A stretch of 64,000 nt of DNA from Moniliella sp. 'wahieum' (Eukaryota > Basidiomycota > Moniliellomycetes > Moniliellales > Moniliellaceae). The position numbers and the translations under genes are program-made. Shown here piece by piece: positions 44,764 to 55,452 of the stretch. The stretch spans positions 62,001-126,000 of the forward strand of contig RSEE01000078.1 in assembly GCA_003971905.1 (NCBI GenBank), given 5' to 3'. The notes beneath the pieces were generated by a model that made no database searches, had not been told where the DNA came from, and was given only the letters and a program-made list of their open reading frames with translations. Numbering within the stretch: the first letter of the stretch is position 1; each line of letters opens with the position of its first letter.

Positions 44764-46936
44764 ATGCACAGCGACGGTAGTGGGCCCAGCACGCCCGGCC
44801 CAGCGCCCATCCCCTCCTTCTATCAACCGCGCAAACCGATCAGCCAGACGGCCAACTTTGCCCAGAGCCAGTCGTCTCTCGTTGAGGCCCAGCAGTCTCT
44901 ACCCCACCCCGCCTGGTTGTTCCGCCCCGGGCCTTCGCCGGAGGGCAATGGCTCTGAAGCAACAGATTGAAAACCTACGTGATGCTCGCTCACATTGCGC
45001 CTGACGGTACGTTCCTTACCTTTGAACTCCCACATTCCATCCTCATTATTGAAGGAGAGTTTTCTCTTTTCTGACCTTCTTTCTCGTTATTTTTCTCCTT
45101 TGTGTCTCCAGGCACGAGGGAAGCTTCCCCTACGACCCCTACAGCACTGGGGCTGAGATGCCCGCCGCGCCGGGCGCGACCCACCGCGACAGCAGTTGCA
45201 ACATTTCCACCCCTTCGCTCGAGAATACGTCTCGCACCGAAGAGCGTACCGAGATGATCGAAACGATGGCCGAGCGCGCGGCGGGGAAACGTCCGATGCA
45301 GTCTTCTGGCCGCTTCGCTTTCGACCGAGCGGGAGAGGCCAGGCTGGTGGCCAACCTATCGCCGTCGGACGTACAGTTTTTCATCTCGAACCACGAGCAG
45401 GAACCTCCGTCGTTGGAAGAGCTACGGGATCGGGTGGCGAAACAGTTCCCCTATTTGCTCACCGGTACGAACCAGAGGCGAAAGCGCGCAAGCCGCACGA
45501 AAACCCGCCGGCGGTAGACAAAGCGGTCCGAGCTCGGTTTAAGCCGCTGACGGCAGAGGAGGAAAAATGCTGCTGGATTCACTGCGGGTTACGGTAGACC
45601 ATGTGAGGGAGCAAAGTGTGATCCGTGGCTTGGTGGTGCTGGAGAAGCGCGAGTCGTATGGAAACCGCTCGGGCCGGAACCACCGGCTGAGAGGGCGCAT
45701 CTGGTGGAGCGGTGGAGCGAGTGCCGGAGCTGCCTTCGGCGTGGCTCTTGCCGCTCGACACGAGCGCCCACATTGCGATTGGCAAAGCCAAGAGCAAAAA
45801 GACGTTCCGTCTGCCCGAGTTTGAGGCCATGGCAGGGTGCAGCGCATGCGAGACCACGGGCCAATGCATGTGCCCTCTCTGCCGTGGGGCCGAACCGGAC
45901 GAGTGCTTTTGGTGCGAAGGCACCGGTATCCGCAAGCGCAAAACCTGTGACAATTGCCATTGCCACGGTCGCAAAATCCACGCTTGCCTCAAGTGCGACG
46001 CGCGCGGCACGGTTGCCTGCAAACAGTGCGGTGGCAACGGCCAAGTTTATGTTGGTGCATGTGTCGATGTCAAGTTCCGCACCGTATCCTTGCCCCCAAT
46101 CGCAGTCAAGGACCTGGTACACCCGGGCACGGCCTTGCCGCCCCCTCACCGGAAGAGGTGGTGCAATGCGCAAAGCTCAAGATGGCCCAGACCATCCATG
46201 AACTTTCCCGCACCCAAGCCAGTAAGGCCTCCCCCTCTGTTCCCGTCCTGCTCGGTGCGTGTGGCAAAAGAGCGTGAAGCGTACCGTCTCCATCTGGCGG
46301 CCTAAGGTGGTGAGGTTCCGGGCTACACAAACTTGGCCGCCACCACCACCACCACCTCCTCCACCACAACCACCAAGAGCCCACGGACGAGGGCGACACC
46401 CATCGTTTCCTCGTCTCCTCCGACAAGACGGTCCCGTGATAGAACTCAACGAAGCTACCGTCTCCGCACTCCATACCCCCCGCTCCGTCACTGATACTCC
46501 TAACTCCGCCTCGATCTACCTGCCTTCGGGCACCAACACCCCTTCTGCCTCGGTCGCCAACCTGCAGACATTCTGGCGCGAAGCGACGACGAGCCAGCGG
46601 TACCTGCCGTACCCCCTGTGCCTTCCATGTACACACTCCTTCCGTCCCGGAACGAGCCAGTCGCAGCTTTCCTTCGAACCGGGCCAGGGCGTGGTGGTTA
46701 ACCTGTTCGCCAGTGTCCGGCAAAATCGCACCCTCTTTTTGCTCGATCGTTTTTTCTTTGTCTCCCCCAAACTCGCCCCCCACTGTCGTTTTATACTTGC
46801 TGTTCCTCATCTCTTTTCTCTGCTTGAATTCCAGCTCCGGGGAAATCGCGGATACGTAGAACTGGTAGTTGCGCTGGAGGCTTGTCAGCCGCGATCGAAC
46901 AGAGTTGAATCTGGGAGCAGCTCTATTGCTGGGTAG
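44764..46936 (+). CDS. SSUH2-like protein with DnaJ-type cysteine-rich zinc region
   Basis: Probable start 44764: MHSDGSGPSTPGPAPIPSFY, a disordered N-terminus. An intron at about 45008-45111 (GTACGT) leads to HEGSFPYDPYSTGAEMP. Then ARLVANLSPSDVQFFISNHE, RFKPLTAEEEK, SLRVTVDHVREQSVIRGLVV and SAHIAIGKAKSKKTF. The clear landmark is at 45838-46060: CSACETTGQCMCPLC, CFWCEGTGIRKRKTC, CLKCDARGTVACKQCGGNG, repeated CxxC(x)G pairs as in DnaJ zinc regions, followed by VDVKFRTVSLPPIAVKDLVH and SPEEVVQCAKLKMAQTIHEL. This order (unknown N-domain, Cys-rich region, beta domain) is that of SSUH2/Ssu-2 proteins, whose function is poorly known. No J domain is present, so it is not a DnaJ. The C-terminal end is uncertain; several frame changes. 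Confidence 0.65.
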
Positions 46937-47404
46937 AGCGGACAGGCATCAGCGCCTCAGCTGTTCTTTGATTGTTGCGCCGCCTATATAAAAGAGGCCC
47001 ACGTTTCCTGCTTCTTTTTTATCACGCGCATAGTTGCCCCCTCAATCCTAGCAGAGGACAAGTGCGCCGGGGTAGAGGGCAGATTTACTACGACGCACAG
47101 AGCGCAGCTTTGGTTACGCCGGGAATAGGGTGGGGGAGGTGCTGTTAGTTGCCAGGGGGAGTGAATGGGTTTCCACGCAGAGGCGCCACTGCGAGGATAA
47201 ACGTTGAACATTGCAACCACCCAGCTGCAGCGCTAGGGTTCCTCCTTTGCTTGAAGCGGGACGAGTAGACTGGACTGGTGCTCCGTCGCCAGTGGCCCCG
47301 CTGGAGCGACCTCCCGAGACGGATAATGAGGCGGCTGACAACACCCCCCCCACTCCCCTTCTGGCCACCACCCCCGTTCCCTGCTGCATCTCTTCACTTG
47401 CGGA
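46937..47404. promoter_or_regulatory. Promoter of the MOB4-like gene
   Basis: 468 bp. TATATAAAA at 46984-46992, about 415 bp upstream of the start. No other gene seen. Confidence 0.4.
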
Positions 47405-48861
47405 ATGGCCGCCACCGCCACTCCCGCCACTGCCTCGGCCGATTCTGCGCCTTCCCCTGCGCCCGCTGGCCCCGTCTGGCGCGTGCGCAAGGGAATGCGG
47501 GCTGCCGATCTGGCTCCTGGAGGCATGGCAGGCCGCGAGCTGACGGCAGTGCAGCAGATCGAATCGCCGTTCCAGCTGCAGGAATATCTTCATCTCGTTC
47601 TTGCCGATGTTTCTTCCAAAGGTGCCATTAGCCATGAAGATGTGGAGCGGATTGTGCGTCTGCCGACCTCTTCGCCCGGCGGTAGCGTCAGTTCCGACGC
47701 GGAGCTGGCTACGTACGATGGGTCGATGGCTGCGAACGGGGAAGACGGGACGGACTGCATGCGGTCGAGACGGATGTGTGGATCTACGAGCACCTTCGGC
47801 TCGTGCAGGACCTGGGCAGTAACCTGGTGCCCGCCTTGCAGCACGTCTGCCGTCCGCAGCAGTTTGGTGGCGATGCCCAGTGCGCTGCGATGAATGCGGG
47901 GGATTGGATGTTTTTGTGTGCGGCCCATGGGATGGGGAGCGGCAATGCGCAGCGATCGATTATACCCATCATACGTTGGACGCCATCACTTCTACCTTGG
48001 TCTCGCCCCGTCTGTTCCCCAGCCGCACCTATGTCCCCACCACCTCGCTCCGTCACTTTTCCTCCATCTCACGCAGGCTCAGTCGCATCTTTCTCCATGC
48101 ACGCGAACACCACCGGGACGTGTTTGATGCTTCCGAGGTACGTTCTGGGACTGGCATGCACAAGAAAGAATACTGACCTGCTTGCTTTTTTTATTGCGTG
48201 GTGCGGGACTGCCCAGGCCGAAACTCACTTATACGACCGCTTTTACACGATCTGCAAGCGCTATGAGCTAACCCAAATCGATGGCCTTCCCTTGCCCGCC
48301 AGTTTGGCCCAGTCCCAGGCCAGTTCGGCCGACGCGGAATTCGATCGAGCAGGCTCGTTTGATCGTCATGCCTTTACAGCCCTCCGCCCGCCAGCCGGGT
48401 CAGAGACGGGGGTCCAAAAGCCCAGTGCGGATCCAGGCGAGGCACCGCAGCCGACCACCGCCGGCCCTACCCCGTTTTCGGCTGGGTGGGAAGCGGGTAC
48501 GCGCCCGGTCGTCCTGTCTCGACCGAAGCGAGTCGGATGCGTCGGCGAATTCGGCCGTGCTGAATATCTTGGGCGTACAGCCGACAAGGGCAGAGGAAGG
48601 GGAGGAGGACGCCAAGGCCCAGACCCATGTGGGGCATGCCCAAGCTGATGCTATCGATCCGTCCCAGGTTGCCGATTCCACAACGAATGGACAGCCTGTG
48701 GCAACCCAGACAGCTGCTGTGCGGGACTCCAGCGGACCCGAGCTCACGGGCCGAGCTGTTTTGTGCCAGATGCGGCGTCATCGACGTCCCAGCCCAATCA
48801 AACGCAACCAGCCGCCGTGGCTGTCCCGGACTCCCATCCCCTCACAGGAGAGGGTGCCTGA
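47405..48861 (+). CDS. MOB-family protein, MOB4/phocein-like
   Basis: MOB proteins are kinase co-activators; the phocein/MOB4 branch is a subunit of STRIPAK. The start at 47405 gives MAATATPATASADSAPS, a disordered leader, then VWRVRKGMRAADLAPGGMAG, ELTAVQQIESPFQLQEYLHL. The core follows: VWIYEHLRLVQDLGSNLVPA, NAGDWMFLCAAHG, CAAIDYTHHTLDAITSTLV, LRHFSSISRRLSRIFLHARE, HHRDVFDASE, and after an intron at 48138-48216 (GTACGT, 79 bp) AETHLYDRFYTICKRYELTQ. The Cys and His of the MOB zinc site (FLCAAH, HAREHHRD) are visible. The FQLQEYLH and DLGSNLVPALQ forms resemble MOB4 more than MOB1, but this is judged by eye. The C-terminal tail is Ser/Pro-rich. The stop at 48859-48861 (following AVPDSHPLTGEGA) is my best choice; other frames run further. 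Confidence 0.82.
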
Positions 48862-49739
48862 GCCGTCTTGCCCGGCCGTTGTCGAAGCGCAGACAGGGTC
48901 TCGGACGCGGGTGGTACCGCATGAGAGCCCACGCCATACCAGCTCTTCCGACCTACACCTCCCTGTCGCTGGGAACGTTGGGGGGGGGGGGGGGGGTGTC
49001 ACGCTTGCCCTTTACCATTTATTAGGATGCACAAGCAAACTGGTTGATTTCTACAGAAGCGAAGGGAGACGATACGGGACATTACCAGTGATACATAAAA
49101 CGAAGATAAACGTTAAACCAAGCCGCACACTGGTGCCCCAGAGGGTTAGGGATTCTTGGGCTTCTCCTGTTGCGATCTTATCGATGCTACCCAGCATCCA
49201 CGATCCACTCTTGAAGGCAAGCGCACGACGCCCACATCCGGCCGAGCATGATGGGTGTGAGCAAGACCTGGGGGGTGTCTTGAGGGAAAAAAAAGAAAGG
49301 TCAGGTGCCGGCTTGGTTGGACGCGGGCAAGAAACAAGCATATAATACGCCGCCTCCTGTTGTGTGGCTTCTTAGGGAGAGGCGGCAGCGTATTGGGGAT
49401 GTGGGTGTGGGGGGGGCACGCGCGAGTGACCAGGCGGGACGGGGGCTTGACACGTCGGGTCGTTCGCTGGCCAACGCTTTCCGCCAGGGCTGCTGTTGCC
49501 ACGCGAGCCGAGCGCCGACGGAGGCAGCTGCCCCTCAAGCTTCAAGGTGGATATCCGATCGTGGCCGCCTGTCGCTCCCCCCAACCAGGGCCCAACCGGT
49601 GATCGAGCGGCGAGGCATGACGCTGAATCAGCGGTCGGCCAGCCCGGATCGCGTGATCGCCGCCTTGGCGTAGAGGCAACGCTCCTCGCCCAGGCCACCT
49701 TGCTGCCCACCACCGCTCCTGTCTGGCACATGGCCGCCC
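48862..49739. other. Intergenic with 17-G homopolymer
   Basis: Contains a run of about 17 G at 48980-48996 and an A8 run near 49290. No gene recognised. Upstream of the DUF2408 gene, 49.5-49.74 kb is GC-rich with no clear TATA. Confidence 0.5.
48980..48996 (+). repeat. G homopolymer, about 17 bases
   Basis: Longest single-base run seen in the window. It lies 3' of the MOB4-like gene. Its true length is uncertain in an assembly that seems to compress homopolymers. Confidence 0.85.
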
Positions 49740-52184
49740 ATGCCCGTCACGTCTGCCATCCCCTCTGCTGAGCTGCCCATTCTCGAGGCGCTCGTCCATA
49801 TCCGCAACCGCCTCACCGCGCTCAAAAAGGACTCGGGCGAGTACATCCGCGCCCACGATGTGCTCGACATCTACAAGGCCGTCATCAAGCAGATCACACG
49901 TCTCAACGCGGTGCGCGACGAGGCGGCCGCTGACACGGCCTCGTCGCCCGCCACTGACGCTCCCCCCGGCCCTCCCATCACCTCGGAGGCCGACCCCGCT
50001 GGTTCGGCCGCCACCGACAGTCCCACCCCCTCGGCGTTGCAGGAGAGCCACACGTATCCGGACGTGCCGGCGCTCAACCGGGTGGACACGACGCTGAACG
50101 ATGTCTTTTCTCTCCTCTCGCTCTTCTTCCTTACCATTGGCCGCAACCGCGAGACGCCTGCGGCGTTTTGCCAGCTGAGCTGCATGAAGCAGCTGCTGGA
50201 CCACCTCAGTGAGGGGGGATCTACACCGAAGCCGACCTGGACCCGTTTGCTTCTCGTTTGGGCCAACTGCGCGCGATGATTCGCAAGGAGGCGGATCTGG
50301 GGAAGCAACCGCCTGCGCTGACCAAGCTCATGATGCGCAAGTTGGAAACGTGCGATCGGGTGCTGAAGAATTTGCAGGGTACGCTCAAAGTCTTGTCGGT
50401 CGAGTTGGTGCCCATCCACCAACGCCTGATTAGTGTGCGAAGACAGATCATTGCGGCCGCTGCCAGGCCCAAGATTCCTCGTGCCGAGATCAAGCAACTG
50501 CAAGAGGAGCTGCGCCGGATCGATGGCAAACGGGTCGATGGCAAATTTTTGGGACCGGGCGGGTCGAGCGTGCCGGCGGGTCAGGCCATCTTGGTAGGCA
50601 TCTTGGAAGAGTGTTTTGAGATTTGCCACGAAATCAATGTGCGCAACGACGAGGTTCCCATGACGCTCCAACCCATCTATGATCGTTTGGTCGGAATCAA
50701 AAGGGAGCTGGAGCACCTGGTGCTCACCCATCGCTGGACCCTGAGAGAGACGGACCTTTGGAACTACCAAGTAACGCTCAAGGAGATCGATCGATTGCGG
50801 GTGAATGGCAAGTTTGTCGATGCCGAGGGACAACAACCAGAAGGCCAACCAGTGCTTTTGTACCTGTTACGCCGCTGCTATGGTCTGATCTACCGCCTCG
50901 TCGCATCGAGCGAACCAATTGGGGAAGAACTGATGCCGATAAGCAACAAGTTGTCTACCATTTCCAAGTGCCTCAAGGAGGTGTCCAAGTACGGAGGCCC
51001 GTACACGATGCGGGACCTGTACCCGTACCGCCTTGCCCTCTACCAGATTGATGCGATGCGGACCGAGATCAAAGACAAAGATGGCAAGGACACGGGTGTA
51101 CGCAAATGGCTTGCATCCGATGGAAGTGTACCCGAAGGCCAGGCCATCCTACGCGCTCAATTCGAGGAGGTGATGCAAACGATCGAGGAGATGCTAAACG
51201 AAGGATCGGATGATGATGATGATGACGATGACGACGATGACGACGACGACGAAGAAGAAGAAGAAGAAGAAGAAGAAAGAGAAGAAGAAGAAGAGAAGAA
51301 GAAGAGAAGAAGAGGCAGGGAGAGGAGAGCAGCGTGGAGTGGGTGGTGCAAGTACCCCCAGCGATGAGGGCGAGAGTGCTGCCTGGTCAGGCTGGTCAAC
51401 AAGGGTGGACCTCACCTGCCATGGTCGTTCGGAGGCCCAGTCGGAAGCCATGTCGCGCCCGCTCTCCCGGACATCCAGCACGAGCCGTCCTATTGTCAGT
51501 GCGTCAGCATCGACGAGCAGCTTGTCGGCTACCAGTCCCGCAGGCGGGATGGAGAGCTACCCTAGCTTGGTCCCGGCGTCGCCGGGCTTGCACGCGCTCC
51601 GCACGGGGCTGGACAGTCTCAGTTTAGGCCAGCTGAGTGCGCTGGTGAACCCAGCGAGTTATGGCCCGTTCAGTCCGGCTCCGGCACCCCCTTCTGCGCC
51701 CACACCAGCCCGCCCTCCTCCCTTTGCGGCGGAACCGTTGACGACGCCCAGGGCGATTGACGATGCGAGCGCTTCGGGGTCGGGGTATTCCATCCCAGTC
51801 CCTGATCCTCCTCGTTTCCACTCGGCCTGTCCCACCACCTCTGCCCGCCCTGCACTTGGGACCGAGCCCCCGTCCCGCCCGTCCAACCTGAGCAACCACG
51901 CTCTCTCCTCGCTGGTCCAACCTGTCTCCCACTCTTCTTCCCGCGCCTCTTCGCCTATGGTTCCACGCACCGCCAGCACAGGTCTTCCCTCCCCCTTGCA
52001 TGGCGACAGCTCTTGTCCCTCCTCCACTGCAGCGTCCATCGCCCCATCCCCGATCCAAGGGGCCGCTAGCACCGATCTGTCCTCGCATTTGGCTGGGGTG
52101 GTCTTGCCCCCCCCGTCACCACCGCTGTCTCTGTCTCTGCCGCTGTGCCAGCTACTGCGACAGCCCCCTCCTCTGCTGCCTTGA
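49740..52184 (+). CDS. DUF2408 domain protein with acidic repeat and Ser/Pro-rich tail
   Basis: Fungal protein with repeats of the DUF2408 type; function unknown. The start at 49740 gives MPVTSAIPSAELPILEALVH, IRNRLTALKKDSGEYIRAHD. After one frame change near 50215 comes FASRLGQLRAMIRKEADLGK. Repeated units each pair a helical segment with a basic/Gly loop: VELVPIHQRLISVRRQIIAA then RRIDGKRVDGKFLGPGG; MTLQPIYDRLVGIKRELEHL then KEIDRLRVNGKFVDAEGQQ; LMPISNKLSTISKCLKEVSK then YQIDAMRTEIKDKDGKDTG. Then a pure Asp/Glu/Lys tract (51206-51320) coded by GAT, GAC and GAA triplets, a frame change, and a long Ser/Pro/Thr-rich C-terminus (STSRPIVSASASTSSLSATS ... LRQPPPLLP), TGA 52182-52184. About 814 codons. 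The I-D-x-x-R-V-x-G-K repeat of the core is clear. Confidence 0.82.
51206..51320 (+). repeat. GAT/GAC/GAA trinucleotide repeat
   Basis: Runs of GAT and GAC (Asp) pass into GAA/GAG (Glu) and AAG (Lys). The reading frame changes in or just after it, so slippage or a base-call error here is likely. Confidence 0.9.
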
Positions 52185-52871
52185 GTACTACGTAGCTAGA
52201 GTCCCCCTCCCCCCCTTTATTTACCTTGTTATCGTCGCTTGTGCCCTCCCCCTTTCTGGAACCTGCCATGACCGCCCTGCGTTCTCGCGCCGTCCTGAGC
52301 ATTCCCTCGGCCACACTTTCGTCCGAGATCCCAACCCATGTCACCTTGCGACCACGACCTGACGAGCTAGATCGATTGTTGTTCCAGTGTACAGTAGGAA
52401 CGGGCGGGTACACTTTTGCCCCACTTTGCCATCTCACTACGGGGCTACGGGGCGCCGGCGAAAGGCGTGCGACCCAAATGGATTTGCACTCCAGGGCGCG
52501 GCGGGAGACAGGAGATGGGGTGCAAGGAAAATGGGAAAATGGGGAAATGGGAATGAAGTAGGTATACGACCAAAGAGAGCAGCTAGAGCTAGCGACCTGG
52601 CGTGCATTCCATTAGGGCTTGCTGTCGCTGTGATGATGGAACCAGTGCGGGTGGGGGAGGGGGTTGTGGTGACCAAAGTGGTGAAGGAGATGGTGGTGGT
52701 GGTGGGTCTGGGGCTGAGGCTGGGGCGGAGGCGGGGGCGGGAAGGGGTCTGAGAACCAGCATAATAAGCAGGGAAAGGGGCAGAGAAGCGACAGGCCAAA
52801 AACAAAATCATTTAACCCCACGCAGCATCAATCGTCCAAAACGATAGGGTCAGCTTGTGATCCCACACCCG
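52185..52871. other. Convergent 3' intergenic region
   Basis: Between the DUF2408 gene (+) and the DnaJ gene (-). No gene recognised. GGTGGTG-rich stretch at 52690-52710 and GGGGCNGAGGC repeats at 52709-52740. AATAA-like words near 52762 and AAAATCATTT near 52803 could serve 3' processing. Confidence 0.4.
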
Positions 52872-54020
52872 TCAAGGGGCCATGCGCAAGGGGCGTACCT
52901 TGCCGGGAAGCAAGCGGCGGCGCGCCGCCGTCCCCGCCGCAGACGGTGAAAGGGGCGTGCCCGGTGAGGGGCTTAGGTCGACATGCGACGGGTGACGACG
53001 CCCCGAGCTCGAGTAGGAAGAAGAGGTGGGGGTGGCGTGCGAATGACGGCGCGCAGCGTCCGTCGATGCGTCTAATGTAATGGGTGCCGCTTGCGTACCG
53101 GCCTGGCCTGTCGTCAGCCACGGGTGGTTGGCTTGGCGCACGCCATTGACCGTGACGCTTTCGCCGTCGGGACCTTGGCGGTGAATCGTTTCGGTTCCCT
53201 GACCACAAAAAAAAGTAAGAGTTAGCCAAAGCAAACCCCAGAACAATAACGAACACCATCACCATCACCAGCACCATCACCATCACGGAATCGGACACCC
53301 AGTACGCACGTCCGCTTGTACTTCTCGCACTACCGTCTGCATGCGGCCATTAACATTGACTTGCTGTACCGAACGCGAGTAGCCACCTCGGCCAGCGCCG
53401 GCGCCGCCGGAGGACGAGAAGGACATGCTTGAAGAGCCCGTCGATCCACCTGTCATCCCGCCAAATGGCGCCGAAGAAAAGGAGAGAGGCACGAGGGGAG
53501 GAGCGGAGCGCATGCCCATCCCGCCAAACAGCGGCGGAAAGTCACCAAACATGGCTGGCCCACCAAACCCGCGAGCCAAAGGCGAAGAGGAGGAGGACGT
53601 ATAGCCACCCATCCCAGCCGGCGGGAACATCGAGCCAGAAAAGGCCGAGGTCACAAACGGGTCGTCGCCAAACAGGCTGTTGAACAAGGTAAACGGGTCG
53701 TGCATCGCGGGCGCAGGACCAAAGCCAAAGCTGGGGCCGGCAAAACGAGGGGCGGAACCAAAACTAGCGCCGCCGCCACTGCCGCTGCCACCGCCCGAGC
53801 GGCGACGGTCGTAGGCAGAACGAAGAGAGGGATCGGATAGCGTCTCGTACGCTGCAGCAACCAGTTTGAAGCGCGCCGTCGCCTGTTCCTTCTGCTCGGG
53901 GGGGACACGGTCGGGGTGGGAGGCGAGGGCGGCCTTGCGGTACGCCTTTTTGATCTGGTCGGCGGTGGCAGTGGTGGAGATGCCGAGCACGGCGTAGAAG
54001 TCTTGCTGTTGCTCGTCCAT
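52872..54020 (-). CDS. DnaJ (Hsp40) co-chaperone, DNAJB6-like layout
   Basis: J-domain protein that stimulates Hsp70 ATPase. The start at 54020 gives MDEQQQDFYAVLGISTTATA, KKAYRKAALASHPDRVPPEQ (the HPD motif), FKLVAAAYETLSDPSLRSAY, DRRRSGG. Then a Gly/Ser region, a Gly/Phe/Met-rich segment (FGFGPAPAMHDPFTLFNSLF, GGMGMRSAPP), SMSFSSSGGAGAGRGG, and VQQVNVNGRMQTVVREVQAD. An intron at 53209-53309 (GTGCGT, 101 bp) joins in phase to GTETIHRQGPDGESVTVNGV. It ends GKVRPLRMAP, TGA 52872-52874. About 348 residues with no zinc region, so class B. Reads without frame breaks. Divergent from ribosomal protein eL8. Confidence 0.92.
53253..53286 (-). repeat. GATGGT repeat inside DnaJ intron
   Basis: On the coding strand, just after the splice donor, GTGATG-GTGATG-GTGCTG-GTGATG-GTGATG-GTG: hexamer repeats inside a 101-bp intron. 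Confidence 0.8.
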
Positions 54021-54645
54021 GAGCGCAGGCGGGGGAGCTGGGGGGGCGGCGACTTGGCGGTTGGTGGCAACACGTCGACGCACGGCCCCCTGGCGACAGC
54101 CCGCCGGGCCCGGTCACGCGGTCACGTGCCACCCATCTACCGAGGACGTCACACAGTGCCCCCGTGCAGCAGTCGCCCCAGCTTCGTCTGCTGGGCGTCT
54201 CAGCTGAGGGGTACTCAGACTGAGTACTGAGTACTTGCTGAGTGGTGCTGGGGCGCTGCGGCAGGCTGAAGCCAGCGGTGCGCCCAGCACCAGCAAGTGC
54301 GCTCCTGTCGATGCGGCCACCCGACGGCAAACGCCACCAGGGAGCTCGCGTAGCACACACCTCCATCCTGTATCACCATCAGAGATCACGGGTCACCCCA
54401 TCAGCGCAGGATGCCAATTAGAAACTTTCACGCTTCCACGGCCTACCTGCCAATCACGAATCAAATCGAACGTTTTAAACGCTCACGCACGCCAACCCTA
54501 CTGGCCGCCCTTCCATTCCGGAACATGGGCGCATAATGTGCCGCAGCAACCCCAAATGCATAGGGTTGCACACCCGCTGCTTGTAGCGTCTCGCGCGTGT
54601 CTGCCTCTCTGCCCGCCCACGTCCCCGCCTCCACCAGCAACAGCC
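54021..54645. promoter_or_regulatory. Divergent promoter between DnaJ and ribosomal protein eL8
   Basis: 625 bp. GTCACGTGCC at 54121-54130, about 105 bp upstream of DnaJ. CTGAGTA-CTGAGTA heptads at 54220-54233. Pyrimidine-rich CTGCCTCTCTGCCC just upstream of the eL8 start, as often seen in ribosomal protein genes. Confidence 0.5.
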
Positions 54646-55452
54646 ATGGCGCCCTCCAAGAAGAACCCCAAGCTCCCGTCCAACCTTAAGGCGGCCTCGT
54701 CGGCCAGCAAGAAGCAGGCCAACCCCCTGTTCGAGGCCCGCCCGCGTCACTTTGGCATTGGCCAGAACATCCAGCCTGCGCGCGACCTGACCCGCTTTGT
54801 CAAGTGGCCCGAATACATTCGTCTCCAGCGCCAGCGTGTCATTCTCAACTCGCGCTTGAAGGTGCCGCCTGCGCTGGCCCAGTTCAGCAACACGCTCGAC
54901 AAGAACACCGCCACGGCTCTTTTCAAGCTGCTCAACAAGTACCGCCCCGAGAGCAAGCAGGAGAAGAAGGCTCGTCTGGCCGCCGTTGCCGCCGATGTCG
55001 CGGCCGGCAAGAAGGCTGACCCTAAGGCCGACGGCAAGAAGCCCCTCTTTGTCAAGTACGGTCTGAACCACGCCATTGCTCTGATTGAGGCCAAGAAGGC
55101 TTCCCTCGTCGTTCTCGCCGACGATGTGGACCCGATTGAGCTCGTCGTCGCTGTGCCCGCGCTCTGCCGCAAGATGGGCATCCCTTGGGTCATTGTCAAG
55201 GGCGGCAAGGCCCGTCTGGGCCAGGTGGTGCACAAGAAGACGGCGGCGATCGCGGTGGTGCAGGACGTGCGCGCAGAGGACCAGCGTGAGCTTGCCAACC
55301 TCGTGGCCGCGGCCAAGGCCAACTACGTCGACAAGTACGAGGAGAGCCGTCGCCACTGGGGCGGTGGTGTCCGTGGCAACAAGTCGGCCGACAAGCTGCG
55401 CAAGCGTGCCAAGGCTGCCGGCACCACGGTTGCTGCGCTGGAGAACAACTAA
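54646..55452 (+). CDS. RPL8: 60S ribosomal protein eL8 (L7a/L8)
   Basis: Component of the large cytosolic ribosomal subunit, L7Ae family, binding kink-turns in 25S rRNA. An unbroken frame of 268 residues from ATG 54646 (CAGCCATGG) to TAA. N-terminal [60 protein letters not shown], then the L7Ae domain with [60 protein letters not shown], and C-terminal [20 protein letters not shown]. Length is normal (yeast 256). No intron in the coding sequence, unlike many fungal ribosomal protein genes. The strong C/G-ending codon bias fits high expression. One of the few long genes with no frame break. Confidence 0.98.
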   Translation: MAPSKKNPKLPSNLKAASSASKKQANPLFEARPRHFGIGQNIQPARDLTRFVKWPEYIRLQRQRVILNSRLKVPPALAQFSNTLDKNTATALFKLLNKYRPESKQEKKARLAAVAADVAAGKKADPKADGKKPLFVKYGLNHAIALIEAKKASLVVLADDVDPIELVVAVPALCRKMGIPWVIVKGGKARLGQVVHKKTAAIAVVQDVRAEDQRELANLVAAAKANYVDKYEESRRHWGGGVRGNKSADKLRKRAKAAGTTVAALENN

